From JACDHG01 sp963811585 (GTDB lineage Bacteria > Actinomycetota > Actinomycetes > Propionibacteriales > Nocardioidaceae): 64,000 nucleotides of DNA. Positions within the stretch are counted from its first letter, which is position 1. Every line of letters begins with the position of its first letter. The notes below the pieces were generated by a model. The model ran no database searches, was not told the origin of the DNA, and saw only the letters and a program-made list of their open reading frames with translations. A program made the translations under genes and the position numbers. Positions 33,280 through 41,817 of this stretch are shown here, piece by piece. The stretch lies in the NCBI GenBank assembly GCA_963811585.1, contig CAWERR010000006.1:62001-126000 (forward strand), read 5' to 3'.

Positions 33280-34701
33280 GGCGACGAGCCGGTTGGTCGG
33301 TTGGCGGTGAGATCCCGAACGTCGGCATAAAGGTCTCGGACATAGGGCGTGGGGGCCACGTCGACGTACGCAGATTCGGCAAGCGGCCACACCGGTGGTT
33401 GACGCTGGTCTGACAACACCCACGCGGCCTGGCGGGCGGCGCCCCTGGCGACGTACTCGCCAATCGTGGGGACCGTCACGGGGAAGCCAAGTACGGCGGA
33501 CGCGATCTGGCGTACGGCAGGGGATCGCGCCGCACCACCAACAAGGATCAGCCTGCTCAGCGTGACTCCTTGCTGTCTGAGCGCCTCGACAGCATCAGCG
33601 AGACCGCACATCAAGCCCTCGATCGCCGCGCGGGCCAGATGTGCCGGCGTCGCTGTAGCGACGGGTCAACCCATGGATGGCACCTGTGGCATCGGGACGG
33701 TTGGGGGTGCGTTCGCCCTCGAGGTACGGGACGAGAACGAGACCGTCGGCTCCGGGTGGCGCGGACAGCGCCAGGCTGGACAGCTCTTCGTGGTCGATGC
33801 CGAGCAGGTTGGCTGCGGCGTCGAGAACCCTTGCTGCGTTGAGGGTTGCGACCAACGGCAGGTACCGGCCCGTCGCGTCTGCGAATCCGGCAACTGTTCC
33901 ACTCGGATCACGAGTCGGCTGCTCGGCGACGGCGCAGACGACACCAGAGGTGCCGATCGAGACGATGACGTCCCCCGGTTCAGCTCCGAGCCCAAGCGCT
34001 GCCGCCGCGTTGTCGCCGCTGCCGGGTCCAAGCAACCGCCCCCTGCTCGTCTGGCCGGCGACGTCGGCGGGACCGAGGACACGGGGCGTGAAGGCACCAT
34101 GGCCGAGGCCACGTTCGAAGAGGTCGTCGCGGTATTCCCCAGTGGAGGGTGCCCAGTAGCCCGTGCCGCTCGCGTCGCCTCGATCAGTCACGAGTGTGCC
34201 TGGATCCGTTGAGCCGCTGAGCCGCCACGTGAGGTAGTCGTGCGGTAAGCACACAGCAGCCGTCCGCGACGCGTTGGCAGGCTCGTGCTCGGCCATCCAC
34301 CGCAGTTTGGTGACAGTGAACGATGCGACCGGAACCGAGCCGACAGCCTCTGCCCAGGCCTTGCTGCCGGTCTCACCTCCACCCAGTTCCTGGATCAGGT
34401 CGAGCGCGGCCTGTGCTGATCTGGTGTCATTCCACAGCAGGGCTGGCCTGACTACCTCGCCGTCCTCATCGAGGCAGACCATCCCATGCTGCTGCCCCCC
34501 GACGGCGATAGCGGCCACGTCGTCCAAGCCGCCTGCGCCGGCGATGGCCGCCTGAAGAGCGTCCCACCATGCACTTGGATCTACCTCGGTTCCATCCGGA
34601 TGCGGCTCGCTGCCGGAGCGCACCACCTCACCGGTCGACGCATGGCACACGATGACCTTGCACGACTGGGTTGATGAGTCGACGCCGGCAACGAGTGGCA
34701 T
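33276..34701 (-). pseudogene. xylB: Xylulokinase with a single +1 frameshift
   Basis: It phosphorylates D-xylulose (FGGY kinase). The N-terminal piece (ATG 34701) has VAGVDSSTQSCKVIV, VGGQQHGMV, LLWNDTRSAQ and DVIVSIGTSGVV, and reads in frame to AIHGLTRR near 33665. It then runs into 16 non-homologous residues. The C-terminal piece continues in the next frame as ATPAHLARAAIEGLMCGLADAVEALRQQG, then LILVGGAARSPAVRQIASAVLG and a normal end at 33276. Removing one base near 33653-33663 restores a full ~475-residue kinase. It is either a true mutation or a sequence error. It lies 23 bp after xylA. Confidence 0.85.
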
Positions 34702-34724
34702 GGTGACTTCGCCTGTCAGATCTT

Positions 34725-35915
34725 TCAGCGGGCGCCGAGTAGGTGCTCGAACATGAGCTGGTCGACACGGATCGCGCCATGCGCCCGCTGGCCGGACTTC
34801 TCGGCGTCGAACTCCTCGAAGGCGGATCGGTCTGCGAGCAGGTCTGCGTGGCTTTCCCCATCGGACAGGGTCGGGGTGACGAGGTCGGGCGCGCCGGCTG
34901 CTGTCAAGGCTGCTTGCACCTCGGGATCGGCTCGGAAGGCGGCCACTCGTTGCTTGAGCAGCAGGTAACTCCGCATGTTGGAGGCGGCTGAATCCCAGAC
35001 GCCGTCGAGGTCTTCGGTGCGTAGCGGCTTGTAGTCGAAGTGGCGCGGTCCGTCGTACGCAGGCCCGCCGTTGGGTCCGCCGAACTCCAGCAGATCCACG
35101 AGGCCGAAGGCACTGATCAGGTCCCCATGGCCGAAGACCAGGTCCTGGTCGAACTTCGGACCATGCTGACCGTTGAGGTCGATGTGGAACAACTTGTCGT
35201 GCCAGAGCGCCTGAGAGATGGCATGCACAAAATTGAGGTTGGACATCTGCTCGTGTCCGACCTCGGGGTTGATACCGACTCGGTCGGAGTGCTCGAGCGA
35301 GGTGATGAAGGCGAGGGCATGGCCGACCGTCGGCAGCAGGATGTCACCGCGTGGCTCATTGGGCTTGGGCTCGATCGCGAATCGGATGTCGTAGCCCTTG
35401 TCTATGCAGTACTGCGACAGCGTGTCGAGACCCTCTCGGTAGCGGTCAAGTGCCGCTCGAATGTCCTTTGCGACATCGACCTCCGAGCCTTCGCGACCCC
35501 CCCAGAAGACATAGGTACCGGCGCCCAGCTCGTGGGCGAGGTCGAGGTTCCGCATGACCTTGCGGAGTGCGTAACGGCGAACGCCGCGGTCATTGCTGGT
35601 GAAGGCGCCTTCTTTGAAGACCGGATGCGTGAACAGGTTGGTGGTCATCATCGGGACGACCAGGCCCGTGTCGTCGAGCGCCTTCCTGAAGCCTGCGATG
35701 GTCGCGTCGCGGGACTTCTCGTCGCTGCCGAAGGGGACTAGGTCGTCGTCATGGAAGGTGACGCCCCAAGCCCCGAGCTCAGCCAATTTGTGCACGCTGT
35801 CGACCGGATCGATTGGTGCGCGGGTGGCGTCGCCGAAGGGGTCGCGGGCGGGCCACCCAACGGTCCACAGCCCGAAGGAGAACTTATCTTCGGGCGACGG
35901 TCGAAGGTCACTCAT
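34725..35915 (-). CDS. xylA: Xylose isomerase
   Basis: It interconverts D-xylose and D-xylulose. 396 residues from ATG 35915, preceded by GGAGG at proper distance. FSFGLWTVGW opens the class I (actinobacterial-type) barrel. GVTFHDDDLVPF holds the catalytic His55 and Asp58, FAIEPKPNEPRGD the metal Glu and Lys, and KLFHIDLNGQHGPKFDQDL the second metal site. It is the first gene of a xylA-xylB-peptidase unit. Upstream, 36018-36051 has GTCACC-N8-GGTGAC and a further GGTGAC, possible regulator half-sites. No XylR is nearby. Confidence 0.96.
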   Translation of the reverse strand: MSDLRPSPEDKFSFGLWTVGWPARDPFGDATRAPIDPVDSVHKLAELGAWGVTFHDDDLVPFGSDEKSRDATIAGFRKALDDTGLVVPMMTTNLFTHPVFKEGAFTSNDRGVRRYALRKVMRNLDLAHELGAGTYVFWGGREGSEVDVAKDIRAALDRYREGLDTLSQYCIDKGYDIRFAIEPKPNEPRGDILLPTVGHALAFITSLEHSDRVGINPEVGHEQMSNLNFVHAISQALWHDKLFHIDLNGQHGPKFDQDLVFGHGDLISAFGLVDLLEFGGPNGGPAYDGPRHFDYKPLRTEDLDGVWDSAASNMRSYLLLKQRVAAFRADPEVQAALTAAGAPDLVTPTLSDGESHADLLADRSAFEEFDAEKSGQRAHGAIRVDQLMFEHLLGAR

Positions 35916-36017
35916 CTCGTCCTCCATACACCGGATCTCTGGCCGCGACGCCACCCGTGAGGGGCTGATCCGCTGGCTCTGGCTTGGGTTCTACATAATC
36001 GATTTGCTCAACCTAGC

Positions 36018-36051
36018 GTCACCGTACTGGAGGTGACATCACGAAGGTGAC
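36018..36051. promoter_or_regulatory. Possible operator upstream of xylA
   Basis: GTCACC (36018-36023) and GGTGAC (36032-36037) make a 6-bp inverted repeat with an 8-nt spacer. A third GGTGAC follows at 36046-36051. An A/T-richer patch (TACATAATCGATTT, ~35992-36005) between this and xylA could hold its -10 region. The evidence is weak and positional. Confidence 0.3.
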
Positions 36052-36198
36052 GTCGCGTCGGCCAGCGCGGTATGCGGCGCCTGACTGCATCCCATCCCGT
36101 CAGGAGCGCGCTGTCTGCCGATGTTCGGACGGTCCTTGCGATATGGAACTGTGTGAGCGTGACGCGTTACGACGACTTCACCTCCGAAGAGTCTGCTG

Positions 36199-36804
36199 TT
36201 GGCCACTGCGTTGCGCTGCCTGGCGGCCGCATTGGATAGCCGGGACGTCGACCAGGCCCTTGCCGAGATGGTGCGAGTACTCACGCCGTACGAGTCTCGA
36301 GACTGGCAGGGCCCCGCCGGGTCGCTGGAATGGAGCTGCTGGACGACCGCTGCCCATGTCGCACATGACCTTCTGGCCTATGGGGGACAGGTAGCGGCTC
36401 AGCCGGGGGCTTACCTGCCCTTCGACCTCGTCATCCACGCCGACGCGCCGCCGCGTGACGTGCTCCAGGTGGTCACCGCCTGCGGAAGGCTCCTGAGCAG
36501 CGCGCTGGCCGCGGCCGGACCCGACGCTCGCGCATGGCACTGGGGGGCGACTGACCCAGGCGGCTTTGCAGCGCTGGGAGTCAATGAGACCCTGGTGCAT
36601 ACGTATGACATCACCCAGGGTCTGGGGATTAGCTGGCTTCCCCCTGAGTCGCTCTGCGCCGCGGTGCTGGCCCGACTGTTCCCCGACGCTCCGGAAGGTG
36701 ACCCGGTCCAGGTGCTCCTGTGGTCTACCGGCCGAGCGGAGCTCGCAGACCGACCTCACGTCACGTCGTGGATCCCGAAGGCGGCTGCCCGGCCCTCCGC
36801 ATGA
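36199..36804 (+). CDS. DinB/maleylpyruvate-isomerase-like four-helix protein
   Basis: About 201 residues. The start is uncertain: TTG 36199 is used, TTG 36214 is possible, and no ATG fits before 36271. Residues GSLEWSCWTTAAHVAHDLLAYGGQ, with the conserved Trp and the metal-type His in HVAHDLL, and GVNETLVHTYDITQGLG (second His) match the mycothiol-dependent maleylpyruvate isomerase N-terminal / DinB-like superfamily. Members act in mycothiol-linked detoxification or are uncharacterised. It is followed 9 bp later by an acetyltransferase gene, so the two are probably one transcript. Confidence 0.75.
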   Translation: MATALRCLAAALDSRDVDQALAEMVRVLTPYESRDWQGPAGSLEWSCWTTAAHVAHDLLAYGGQVAAQPGAYLPFDLVIHADAPPRDVLQVVTACGRLLSSALAAAGPDARAWHWGATDPGGFAALGVNETLVHTYDITQGLGISWLPPESLCAAVLARLFPDAPEGDPVQVLLWSTGRAELADRPHVTSWIPKAAARPSA

Positions 36805-36813
36805 CAAGGCAAC

Positions 36814-37392
36814 ATGGCACGCATGCCCCTGCCCGCCCCCACGCTGCACACTGCTCGTCTGCAAGTACGTCCGTTCAAAGACGCGGACGCGGACGCACTG
36901 TTCGCGCTGCACAGCAGCGCCTACGTGCTTCGCTACTGGGACGCGCCGCCCTGGAGCGAACGAGGGCGTGCCGAGCAGTTCATCACGGCTTGCCGGCAGA
37001 TGGCAGAGGAGGGTACCGGGACCCGGCTGGCCGTTGACCGTGTTTCCGACGGGGCGTTCATCGGCTGGTGCAGCCTTACCCGGTGGAACCCCGACTACCG
37101 CAGCGCGTCGATGGGCTTCTGCTTCAACGATGCAGCATGGGGTCATGGCTACGCGACGGAGGCCGGGCTCGCCTTGCTGCATTGGGCATTCGACACGCTG
37201 GACCTGAACCGAGTCCAGGCCGAGACCGATACGCGCAACCTGGCATCTGCCCGCGTCCTGGAGAAGCTTGGATTCGTGCGTGAAGGGACGTTACGCGAAG
37301 ACTGCGTCGTGAACGGCGATGTGTCGGACTCGTGGGTGTACGGGCTGATCGGGCGGGGGTGGCGGCCGTCGTCGCCCGATCCCGCCCGCTGA
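36814..37392 (+). CDS. GNAT acetyltransferase (RimJ/RimL-like)
   Basis: 192 residues. Segments are LHTARLQVRPFKDADADALFAL, GAFIGWCSLTRWNPDYRSASMGFCFNDAAWGHGYATEAGLALLHWAF (acetyl-CoA pyrophosphate loop in WGHGYATEA) and ETDTRNLASARVLEKLGFVREGTLREDC, the last diagnostic of the RimJ/RimL subfamily. It transfers acetyl to an amino group of a protein N terminus or small molecule; the target is unknown. ATG 36814 or 36823 could be the start. Confidence 0.9.
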   Translation: MARMPLPAPTLHTARLQVRPFKDADADALFALHSSAYVLRYWDAPPWSERGRAEQFITACRQMAEEGTGTRLAVDRVSDGAFIGWCSLTRWNPDYRSASMGFCFNDAAWGHGYATEAGLALLHWAFDTLDLNRVQAETDTRNLASARVLEKLGFVREGTLREDCVVNGDVSDSWVYGLIGRGWRPSSPDPAR

Positions 37393-37525
37393 CAAAGGGG
37401 AAGCCCGCGATCGACAGGTGTGCCGCTGAAACTCTCGGTCATGGTGGGTTGACACTCCGTGTCAGGTGTTGCCACAGTGGCGCGGGCAACTCGACGGGGG
37501 CCAGAAAACGCGAAGGGAAAGCCAC

Positions 37526-38467
37526 GTGAGGAAGTACATCGCCGTTGTTGCCACCGCTGGAGCTCTGGTAGCCGCTGGGATAGCCGAAGGCTCAGCGGGC
37601 ACAGCCGCTCAGCCAGCCGATCAGTCACCCGCTCAGTCGGCCGATCAGTCAGCCGCTCGATCAGTCGATCGGTCCGCCGCGGCAGCGGCAGGGCGAACAT
37701 TCGGCTCCATCCAGGTCGTGTGTCGCTCGTCGCACACCAACTCCGACGACCCGATCGTGTACCCGCGTCAGCCTGGCGCCGCCCACCAGCACGACTTCTT
37801 CGCCAACACCTCCACCAACGCCTACAGCACCGACGCCAGCCTCGCAGGCAAGCCGACCACCTGCTCCCGACCGGGAGACACGGCGGCCTACTGGACGCCG
37901 ACGTTGTTCAACAACGGCCGCCGGGTCGCGCCGGACCGAATCATCGCGTACTACCGCGCCAGGAGGATGCCCAGCAACGTCTCGATCCGTCCGTTCCCAC
38001 AGGGCCTGAAGATGATCGCCGGGTCGCACATGGCCACCGCCTCCGATCCCCAGCCCACCTGGATCACGAATTGGCACTGCGGCGACGGTGTCCAAGGTAC
38101 GGCGAGGCCACCGGCCTCATGCCCCGTGCGACCGGGGCTGACGCTGCGGATCGAGTTTCCGAACTGCTGGAACGGCCGCACCCTGGACTCGGCCGACCAC
38201 AAGAGCCACCTGGTGTACTCGGGCCAGGGGGGTGTCCGTGGATGCCCGGCGAGCCATCCTGTTCCCGTGCCTTCGCTCGAGTTGAACTTCCGCTACCAGA
38301 TCAGCGGTTCGCTCAGCGGCGTGCGTCTGTCCTCCGGAGGGGTGTACAGCGGACACGCCGACTTCTGGAACTCCTGGAACCAAGCCATCCAAGCGCAACT
38401 CGTGCGCGACTGCCTGAACGCCGGGCGGATCTGCAACAGTTCAATCTCGGACGCACCGAGAGGCTGA
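37526..38467 (+). CDS. Secreted DUF1996 protein with Gln/Ser/Asp-rich linker
   Basis: 313 residues from GTG 37526 (a GAAGGGAAAG site precedes it). A signal peptide (RKYIAVVATAGALVAAGIAEGSAGTAA) is followed by a short repetitive linker of A-D-Q-S units (residues ~33-55), encoded by imperfect GATCAGTC repeats at 37618-37672. The mature domain is DUF1996: VVCRSSHTNSDDPIVYPRQPGAAHQHDFFAN (conserved His pair), YWTPTLFNNG, WHCGDG, RIEFPNCWNGRTLDSADHKSHLVYS and GHADFWNSWNQ. DUF1996 proteins are extracellular and of uncertain function, some carbohydrate-linked. Confidence 0.87.
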   Translation: MRKYIAVVATAGALVAAGIAEGSAGTAAQPADQSPAQSADQSAARSVDRSAAAAAGRTFGSIQVVCRSSHTNSDDPIVYPRQPGAAHQHDFFANTSTNAYSTDASLAGKPTTCSRPGDTAAYWTPTLFNNGRRVAPDRIIAYYRARRMPSNVSIRPFPQGLKMIAGSHMATASDPQPTWITNWHCGDGVQGTARPPASCPVRPGLTLRIEFPNCWNGRTLDSADHKSHLVYSGQGGVRGCPASHPVPVPSLELNFRYQISGSLSGVRLSSGGVYSGHADFWNSWNQAIQAQLVRDCLNAGRICNSSISDAPRG

Positions 38468-38598
38468 GGCCCGGCTGCTCGCTGAGCAGGGCATCCAGCC
38501 GGATCTAGAGCCGTCGGGTCCCTTGCGGCGCGACGCCGCGGAGCCGTATCTTGCAAAGCCTGTGATGCGTATCACCTGCCCCCTGCCAGGAGGCCCGA

Positions 38599-39957
38599 AT
38601 GGCGATGCTCGACCGGCCGGGACCACCAGATCCGGTGTCCGTCCCGTTCACCCCTGGCATGCGCGACAATCCCGAAGAGCTGGCGGCGATGCCCGACGAG
38701 ATCGCCCGCGCCTTCGAGCCACCGGCAGAGCCGACTCCGACCGAGGAGTTCACTGAGCAGTGGCGTAACGCGTCGTACAACTGCTTCTCCTCGGGCCACA
38801 AGTTCTGCCGCGAGGTCTGCCCGGTGACCCAGGTGACCCGCAACGAATCGTGGACGCCCACCGCCTTCCACGCCAACGTCGTCGCCATGGACCGCGGTGA
38901 GCTAACGATCGAGGAGGTCGCCTCCGACTACGTCAACTGCACCCAGTGCGGGGCCTGCGAGCTGCGCTGCCCGAACACGCTGTTCACCGGCGACTTCTAC
39001 CGGTTCCGGACGCGAACCGTCGACGTGGTCAAAGCGGTCCGCGCGTTTGCCGTCGAGAGCGGTGTGCACCAGCCCGCGTGGCAGTCATGGAACGCCCGCA
39101 CCGACGAGCGGACGCACGAGCCGGTGCTCGGCGAGACACCGGTGAGCCAGGAACACGTGCGGGACTGGTCCCACGGGCTTGACCTGCCGGTCGGCGGTGA
39201 GACCGTGTTGTTCGTCGACTGCGAGGCGGCGTTCTACCGCACCTCCGTCCCCCGCGCCGTAGCCCAGATCCTGCAGTTGGCCGGATACGAGTTCGGGCTG
39301 ATGGGGGAGCAGTGGTGCTGTGGGGGACCGGCCGCCGAGATGGGGTACGTCGACCAGGCCAAGCGCTTCGCCCAGCACAACCTCGACAACTGGCGCTCCA
39401 CCGGCACCAGACGGGTGCTCGTGCTCGACCCGCACGACTACATCTCCTTCACCGAGGACTACCCGAAGTACTTCGGCGACGACTTCGACATCGAGGTCGT
39501 CCTCGTCGTGGAGCTGTTCGCCGAGCTGATCCGCGAGGGCAAGCTGACCCCGTCGTTGCCAATCGAGCGGGCGATCACCTACCACGACCCCTGTCGGCTC
39601 AACAAGCGCAAGGGCATCTGGAAGGAACCGCGCGAGATCCTGCGCTCGATCCCCGGCTTGGACTTCACCGACGTCGACCGGGTGACCCAGTGGTCCTACT
39701 GCTCCGGCGGCGGTGGCGGGCTGCCCGTCGAGAAGCCCGAACTCACCGCGGCGATCTCGGCCGGCCGGCTCGAGAAGGCGGCAGCGCTCGAGGTGGACAC
39801 GCTGGTGAGCGCCTGCCCCTGGTCGGAGAGACCCCTCGGCGAGGCGGGCGAGGCGACGAACATCGACGTGGTCGACATCCACGAGCTGCTTGCCGAGTCA
39901 CTAGGCATCACGGTCGGAGGTTCACGCAACGGGGGCTCGGAAGGCAGCCCGGTATGA
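38599..39957 (+). CDS. Fe-S oxidoreductase with CCG domains (glycolate/lactate oxidase-type subunit)
   Basis: 452 residues, soluble. It has an N-terminal dicluster region. One cluster is canonical, CTQCGACELRCP (Cys114, 117, 120, 124). The other is unusual, with Cys62, Cys70 and Cys74 (NCFSSGHKFCREVCP). Two CCG-type segments follow: QWCCGGPAAEMG (~238) and, less typical, YCSGGGGGLP (~371), where the second Cys of the pair is Ser. Such proteins pass electrons between a flavin dehydrogenase and the quinone pool or another acceptor. The downstream FAD oxidase gene overlaps it (ATGA), so they form one complex (inference). Confidence 0.87.
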   Translation: MAMLDRPGPPDPVSVPFTPGMRDNPEELAAMPDEIARAFEPPAEPTPTEEFTEQWRNASYNCFSSGHKFCREVCPVTQVTRNESWTPTAFHANVVAMDRGELTIEEVASDYVNCTQCGACELRCPNTLFTGDFYRFRTRTVDVVKAVRAFAVESGVHQPAWQSWNARTDERTHEPVLGETPVSQEHVRDWSHGLDLPVGGETVLFVDCEAAFYRTSVPRAVAQILQLAGYEFGLMGEQWCCGGPAAEMGYVDQAKRFAQHNLDNWRSTGTRRVLVLDPHDYISFTEDYPKYFGDDFDIEVVLVVELFAELIREGKLTPSLPIERAITYHDPCRLNKRKGIWKEPREILRSIPGLDFTDVDRVTQWSYCSGGGGGLPVEKPELTAAISAGRLEKAAALEVDTLVSACPWSERPLGEAGEATNIDVVDIHELLAESLGITVGGSRNGGSEGSPV

Positions 39958-41465
39958 CCATCGCGGTGGAGCGTCTCGACGAGGTGGTCACCGCGCTGCG
40001 CACCGTGCTCGGGGACGAGCAGATCCTCACCTCCAAGCCGGACCGCTACAACCGGGCGCGGGTCCCGGCGCCGTTCCCGGTGCACCGCTGGTCCGAGCGG
40101 CTGCCTGACCTCGCGGTGCTGCCGACCAGCACGGACGAGGTGGCGGGGGTGGTCCGGATTGCCAACGACCTGCGGGTGCCCGTCGTTCCGCGAGACGGGG
40201 GTACCGGCCTCACTGACGGAGCCGTCCCCTTGCGTGGAGGCATCGTCATCGACGTCAAGCGGATGAACGCGATCAAGGAGCTCGACCTTGCCAACCGAAC
40301 AGTCACGGTCGGTACCGGGATCAACATGCTCAAGCTCAACGAGCAGCTCGCGGTGCACGGGTTGATCTACCCCGACAACCCGGCGTCGTACCCGTGCTCG
40401 CTGGTCGGAGGTCGCATCGGTACCAGTGGGTGGTCGCTGATCGGCTCGCGTTACGGGCACACCCGCGATCTGGTGCTCAGCTTCGACCATGTGCTCCCGA
40501 CGGGTGAGGTGATGCACGTCGGCGACGGCATCGGGCACAAGGTCAGCAAGTCCTCGAGCGGCTACCAGCTCAAGCACCTGTTCATGGGCCACCAGGGCAC
40601 GCTCGGCATCGCCACCGAGGCGACCCTCAAGCTCTTCCCCAAGCCGGAGGCCGAGCTCTCGCCGTTCTGGTCGTTCGACAACTACGACGACGCCTACACC
40701 TGCGTCGGGGCGCTGGCCCGCGCCGGGGTCGCGACTTTCGCGGGGGCAGTGCTCTTCGACGAGTGGAAGGTCGCCTACCTCCGCCGCGACGACGAGGCCT
40801 ACATCCCGCAGCCGGGTGATGTGCGGGCACTGGTGTGCGCAGTGATGTATGGCTACGAAGACGAGGTCAAGCCCGCCGGGAAGCGACTGTTCCGGATCGC
40901 GAAGGAGCACGGCGCCCGCTACCTGGGCGACGAGATCTCCGAGGGCGACTGGGCCGCTCGGCACGATCGCTACGCCACCCCGATGCACGGCCGCACGAAG
41001 ACCGGCCAGGTGGTGCCGATGAGCTGGCACTGCGAGGACGCCGCCATCAACTACACCGACCTGCCGTCGGTCACGAAGGCCTGGCACGCGATCGTCGCCG
41101 ACCTGCGCCGTCGTACCGACGTGTTCGACGACTGGGGGATGTTTGCCTACACCTCAGGCAGCACCGGCGTGGACTACCTCACCGAGATCGACGTCGGCAT
41201 CTGGGAGCAGCAGCTCGACGACCGGGCCTGGGAGATGTGGGTCAAGGCCAAGCGCGACATCGCTGCGGTCGCCCTGGCCCACAACGGCTCGATCAGCGCC
41301 TGCCACGGCTCCTGTCGCGAGGGTGAGGTCGATCTCGTCCCCGACGAGCTCGGCCGCGGCTTCGAGGTGATGCTCGACCTCAAGCGCACGCTCGACCCGA
41401 ACAACATCATGAACCCCGGCAAGTACCTCCTCGACCGGGCCTACGAGTCAGGAAGCCGGCCATGA
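39954..41465 (+). CDS. FAD-linked oxidase (D-lactate/glycolate dehydrogenase-like)
   Basis: 503 residues from ATG 39954, overlapping the upstream stop. A longer open frame to the left is a shadow. The PCMH FAD-binding domain shows RVPVVPRDGGTGLTDGAVP (residues ~75-92), LIYPDNPASYPCSLVGGRIGTSGWSLIGSRYGHTRD and HQGTLGIATEATLKLFP. The C-terminal domain ends SACHGSCREGEVDLVPDE and LKRTLDPNNIMNPGKY, typical of the GlcD/DLD family (usual motif HGxCxGEHG). It oxidises a 2-hydroxy acid, probably with the Fe-S protein as electron acceptor. Confidence 0.9.
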   Translation: MTIAVERLDEVVTALRTVLGDEQILTSKPDRYNRARVPAPFPVHRWSERLPDLAVLPTSTDEVAGVVRIANDLRVPVVPRDGGTGLTDGAVPLRGGIVIDVKRMNAIKELDLANRTVTVGTGINMLKLNEQLAVHGLIYPDNPASYPCSLVGGRIGTSGWSLIGSRYGHTRDLVLSFDHVLPTGEVMHVGDGIGHKVSKSSSGYQLKHLFMGHQGTLGIATEATLKLFPKPEAELSPFWSFDNYDDAYTCVGALARAGVATFAGAVLFDEWKVAYLRRDDEAYIPQPGDVRALVCAVMYGYEDEVKPAGKRLFRIAKEHGARYLGDEISEGDWAARHDRYATPMHGRTKTGQVVPMSWHCEDAAINYTDLPSVTKAWHAIVADLRRRTDVFDDWGMFAYTSGSTGVDYLTEIDVGIWEQQLDDRAWEMWVKAKRDIAAVALAHNGSISACHGSCREGEVDLVPDELGRGFEVMLDLKRTLDPNNIMNPGKYLLDRAYESGSRP

Positions 41466-41758
41466 GCGACGATTCCTCCGGCACCCCGATCGGCTTCCGG
41501 TACGACGAGCAGTACACACCGCCCGGCGGCGAACGTGTCTCCGACGTAGCCATCACGACGCATCCCCATCTCTTCGAGGTCGACCCGCGATTGATGGAGC
41601 GCTGGGTGCTCCAGCAGACGTTCCCCAACTGGGACAGCCTGCGGATCATGAACAGCCGTCTCGACCACCTGGAGTGGATCCACCGGCACTTCGCGTCCAA
41701 GGTCCTCACCGGCTCCGAACTGCTGGCCGAGGTCGAGGCAGAGGACGCCGGGGCATGA
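41462..41758 (+). CDS. Small protein of the FAD oxidase operon, unknown
   Basis: 98 residues, ATG 41462 overlapping the oxidase stop. Features are YDEQYTPPGGERVSDVAITTHPHLFEVDPRLMERWVLQQTFPNWDSLRIMNSRLDHLEWIHRHF. There is no signal peptide, membrane segment or Cys motif. Tight overlap in a complex-encoding operon suggests an accessory or assembly subunit of the FAD/Fe-S enzyme. The family is not recognised. Confidence 0.72.
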   Translation: MSDDSSGTPIGFRYDEQYTPPGGERVSDVAITTHPHLFEVDPRLMERWVLQQTFPNWDSLRIMNSRLDHLEWIHRHFASKVLTGSELLAEVEAEDAGA

Positions 41759-41817
41759 CCGCCGCAGCGGAGGTATGAAGCCGTGAACCGACAGAGTCCC
41801 CTGAGAAGGAGCCCAGA

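Noticed and set aside
36047..36394. Open frame starting near ATG 36142 ahead of the DinB-like gene
   Set aside because: The translation is Arg/Cys-rich and overlaps the real frame of the DinB-like protein, so it was treated as a shadow.
37618..37672. CRISPR-like repeats (GATCAGTC units)
   Set aside because: The units are short, irregular and in frame with the A-D-Q-S linker of the DUF1996 protein. No spacers exist. I see no CRISPR array anywhere in the window.
39312..39953. Possible 5' extension of the FAD oxidase into the Fe-S gene
   Set aside because: This part is the Fe-S gene read in another frame. The oxidase core begins right after ATG 39954, which overlaps the upstream stop in the usual way.
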